Shown here in pieces: positions 7,151-7,593 of a stretch of 7,593 bases of DNA (the first letter of the stretch is position 1; every line of letters begins with the position of its first letter). The stretch spans positions 1-7,593 of the forward strand of contig USHR01000091.1 of assembly GCA_900554495.1 (NCBI GenBank). The letters are read 5' to 3'. The notes under the pieces were generated by a model. The model searched no databases, was not told the DNA's origin, and was given only the letters and a program-made list of their open reading frames with translations. Made by a program: the position numbers and the translations under genes. Source of the DNA: an uncultured Collinsella sp. (lineage in GTDB: Bacteria > Actinomycetota > Coriobacteriia > Coriobacteriales > Coriobacteriaceae).

Positions 7151-7408
7151 ATGACGGAATCGAAGAAGACACTTGAATCCGAGGGCACTACGGCCAGACC
7201 GAAGGAAAAGCCCTACGTGCCCATCGAAAACCGCCCGCTGCTGGGTGTGGATGAAGTGGAGGCTCTTACGGGCGTTCCCGCCAAGATCATCCGCGCCCAG
7301 GTACGCAACGGACTGCTGAAGGCGCGCATGGCGGGCAGCACGACCATGCGCATCCGCCGCGCCGACCTGGACGCCTGGCTCGACGCGCTGCCCGCCTGGC
7401 ACGCATAA
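7151..7408 (+). CDS. Small helix-turn-helix DNA-binding protein, excisionase/MerR-like
   Basis: 85 aa from the ATG at 7151. After a hydrophilic leader, the core GVDEVEALTGVPAKIIRAQV, then RNGLLKARMAGSTTMRIRR and ADLDAWLDALP, has the layout of excisionase-family winged helix-turn-helix domains. In these a LxxxEVAxxxGVxxxxIRxxVRxGxL recognition helix is followed by a wing and a short DLDAWL helix. Such proteins act as recombination directionality factors or small transcription regulators. The start is uncertain. The ATG at 7151 has no good ribosome binding site, while GTG at 7217 has AAGGA at 7202-7206 and would still keep the whole domain (63 aa). The frame is also open upstream to 7100, but that reaches into the IS relic. 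No integrase lies in the window, so an excisionase role is inference. A strong hairpin follows the stop at once, suggesting a single-gene transcript. Confidence 0.65.
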   Translation: MTESKKTLESEGTTARPKEKPYVPIENRPLLGVDEVEALTGVPAKIIRAQVRNGLLKARMAGSTTMRIRRADLDAWLDALPAWHA

Positions 7409-7411
7409 GGA

Positions 7412-7448
7412 AACCCCACTTGCGTCCGATTGTGGACGAAGTGGGGTT
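7412..7448. terminator. Strong hairpin, probably a bidirectional terminator
   Basis: AACCCCACTT (7412-7421) pairs perfectly with AAGTGGGGTT (7439-7448), and CGTCC (7423-7427) with GGACG (7434-7438). This gives a 15-bp stem with a single G bulge (7422) and a six-base loop. The + side is followed by CTTC and the minus side by TCCTT, so the U-tracts are weak. It lies four bases after the helix-turn-helix gene and between it and the convergent gene at the right edge, so it can serve both. Confidence 0.75.
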
Positions 7449-7459
7449 CTTCAGAACAC

Positions 7460-7481
7460 CATAGGTGCAGCATAGGTGCAG
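7460..7481. repeat. Perfect 11-bp tandem direct repeat, two copies
   Basis: CATAGGTGCAG occurs at 7460-7470 and again at 7471-7481 with no gap. An inverted copy of its first six bases, CCTATG, is at 7530-7535. It sits between the terminator and the right-edge gene, next to the excisionase-like protein, so a protein-binding array or recombination-site remnant is possible. Replication slippage is the simple explanation. Confidence 0.6.
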
Positions 7482-7541
7482 TGGGCTATTCTGGATACCG
7501 CGAAAGCCCTACTGCCGGCTATGTTCCGCCCTATGCGACCG

Positions 7542-7593
7542 TCAGATGTGGAAGTACAGCTCGTACTCCAGCGGGGTCGGGGCCAGACGAGCC
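7542..7593 (-). CDS. C-terminal end of an unidentified gene entering from the right edge
   Basis: Sixteen codons and a TGA stop (TCA on the + strand at 7542-7544) read ARLAPTPLEYELYFHI. The bases use GC-rich codons like the rest of the window, and the frame stays open to the edge. The tail loosely recalls the C-terminus of type III glutamine synthetases (a Pro-Thr-x-Tyr-x-Glu-Leu-x-Phe ending), but 16 residues are too few to claim it. It would end about 94 bases from the bidirectional hairpin, which would terminate it. That there is a gene at all rests on composition, the open frame and the well-placed terminator. Confidence 0.4.
   Translation of the reverse strand, partial: ARLAPTPLEYELYFHI

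Noticed and set aside
6910..7188. Minus-strand 92-codon frame as an independent gene
   Set aside because: It runs straight through the two IS-end hairpins; better explained as read-through of decayed tnpB 3' sequence and its end.
1..7593. CRISPR array, tRNA or rRNA genes
   Set aside because: No regularly spaced repeats and no tRNA- or rRNA-like sequence noticed on either strand by eye.

Overview
The window is a GC-rich bacterial defence island. Coding regions favour G or C at third positions, and the codon style and gene types would fit an actinobacterium, perhaps a gut Coriobacteriia lineage (Collinsella, Olsenella or Eggerthella-like). That placement is inferred from composition only; no taxonomic marker gene is complete here.

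Layout. Bases 1-723 hold the C-terminal part of a type III restriction-modification DNA methyltransferase (Mod). One base later the complete type III restriction subunit (Res, 1020 aa) runs from 725 to 3787. One base after its stop begins a 375-aa DUF4238-type protein (3789-4916), so mod, res and the DUF4238 gene look like one tightly packed operon. After a 51-base gap carrying a perfect 7-bp inverted repeat comes a 567-aa DUF262 + DUF1524 protein (4968-6671). This is the single-chain architecture of GmrSD-like, modification-dependent (type IV) restriction enzymes. All four genes are on the + strand.

The right part (6672-7593) looks like an island margin. A minus-strand hypothetical reading frame has normal coding composition up to the DUF262 gene, then runs into that gene's 3' end. 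Next is a relic of an IS200/IS605-family (tnpB-type) right end with two hairpins. It is followed by a small excisionase/MerR-like helix-turn-helix protein (7151-7408), a strong hairpin terminator (7412-7448), an 11-bp perfect tandem repeat, and the last 16 codons of a minus-strand gene entering from the right.

How the genes may work together. Mod would methylate adenine in an asymmetric site, which protects host DNA and guides Res, the ATP-dependent translocase/nuclease. The DUF262/DUF1524 enzyme would attack phage DNA carrying modified bases that escape ordinary restriction. The DUF4238 protein has no firmly established function; its one-base spacing from res makes it the most interesting candidate for an uncharacterised partner. 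The left edge is also odd: the sequence just before Mod motif I does not match the family, which may mark a rearrangement of mod.
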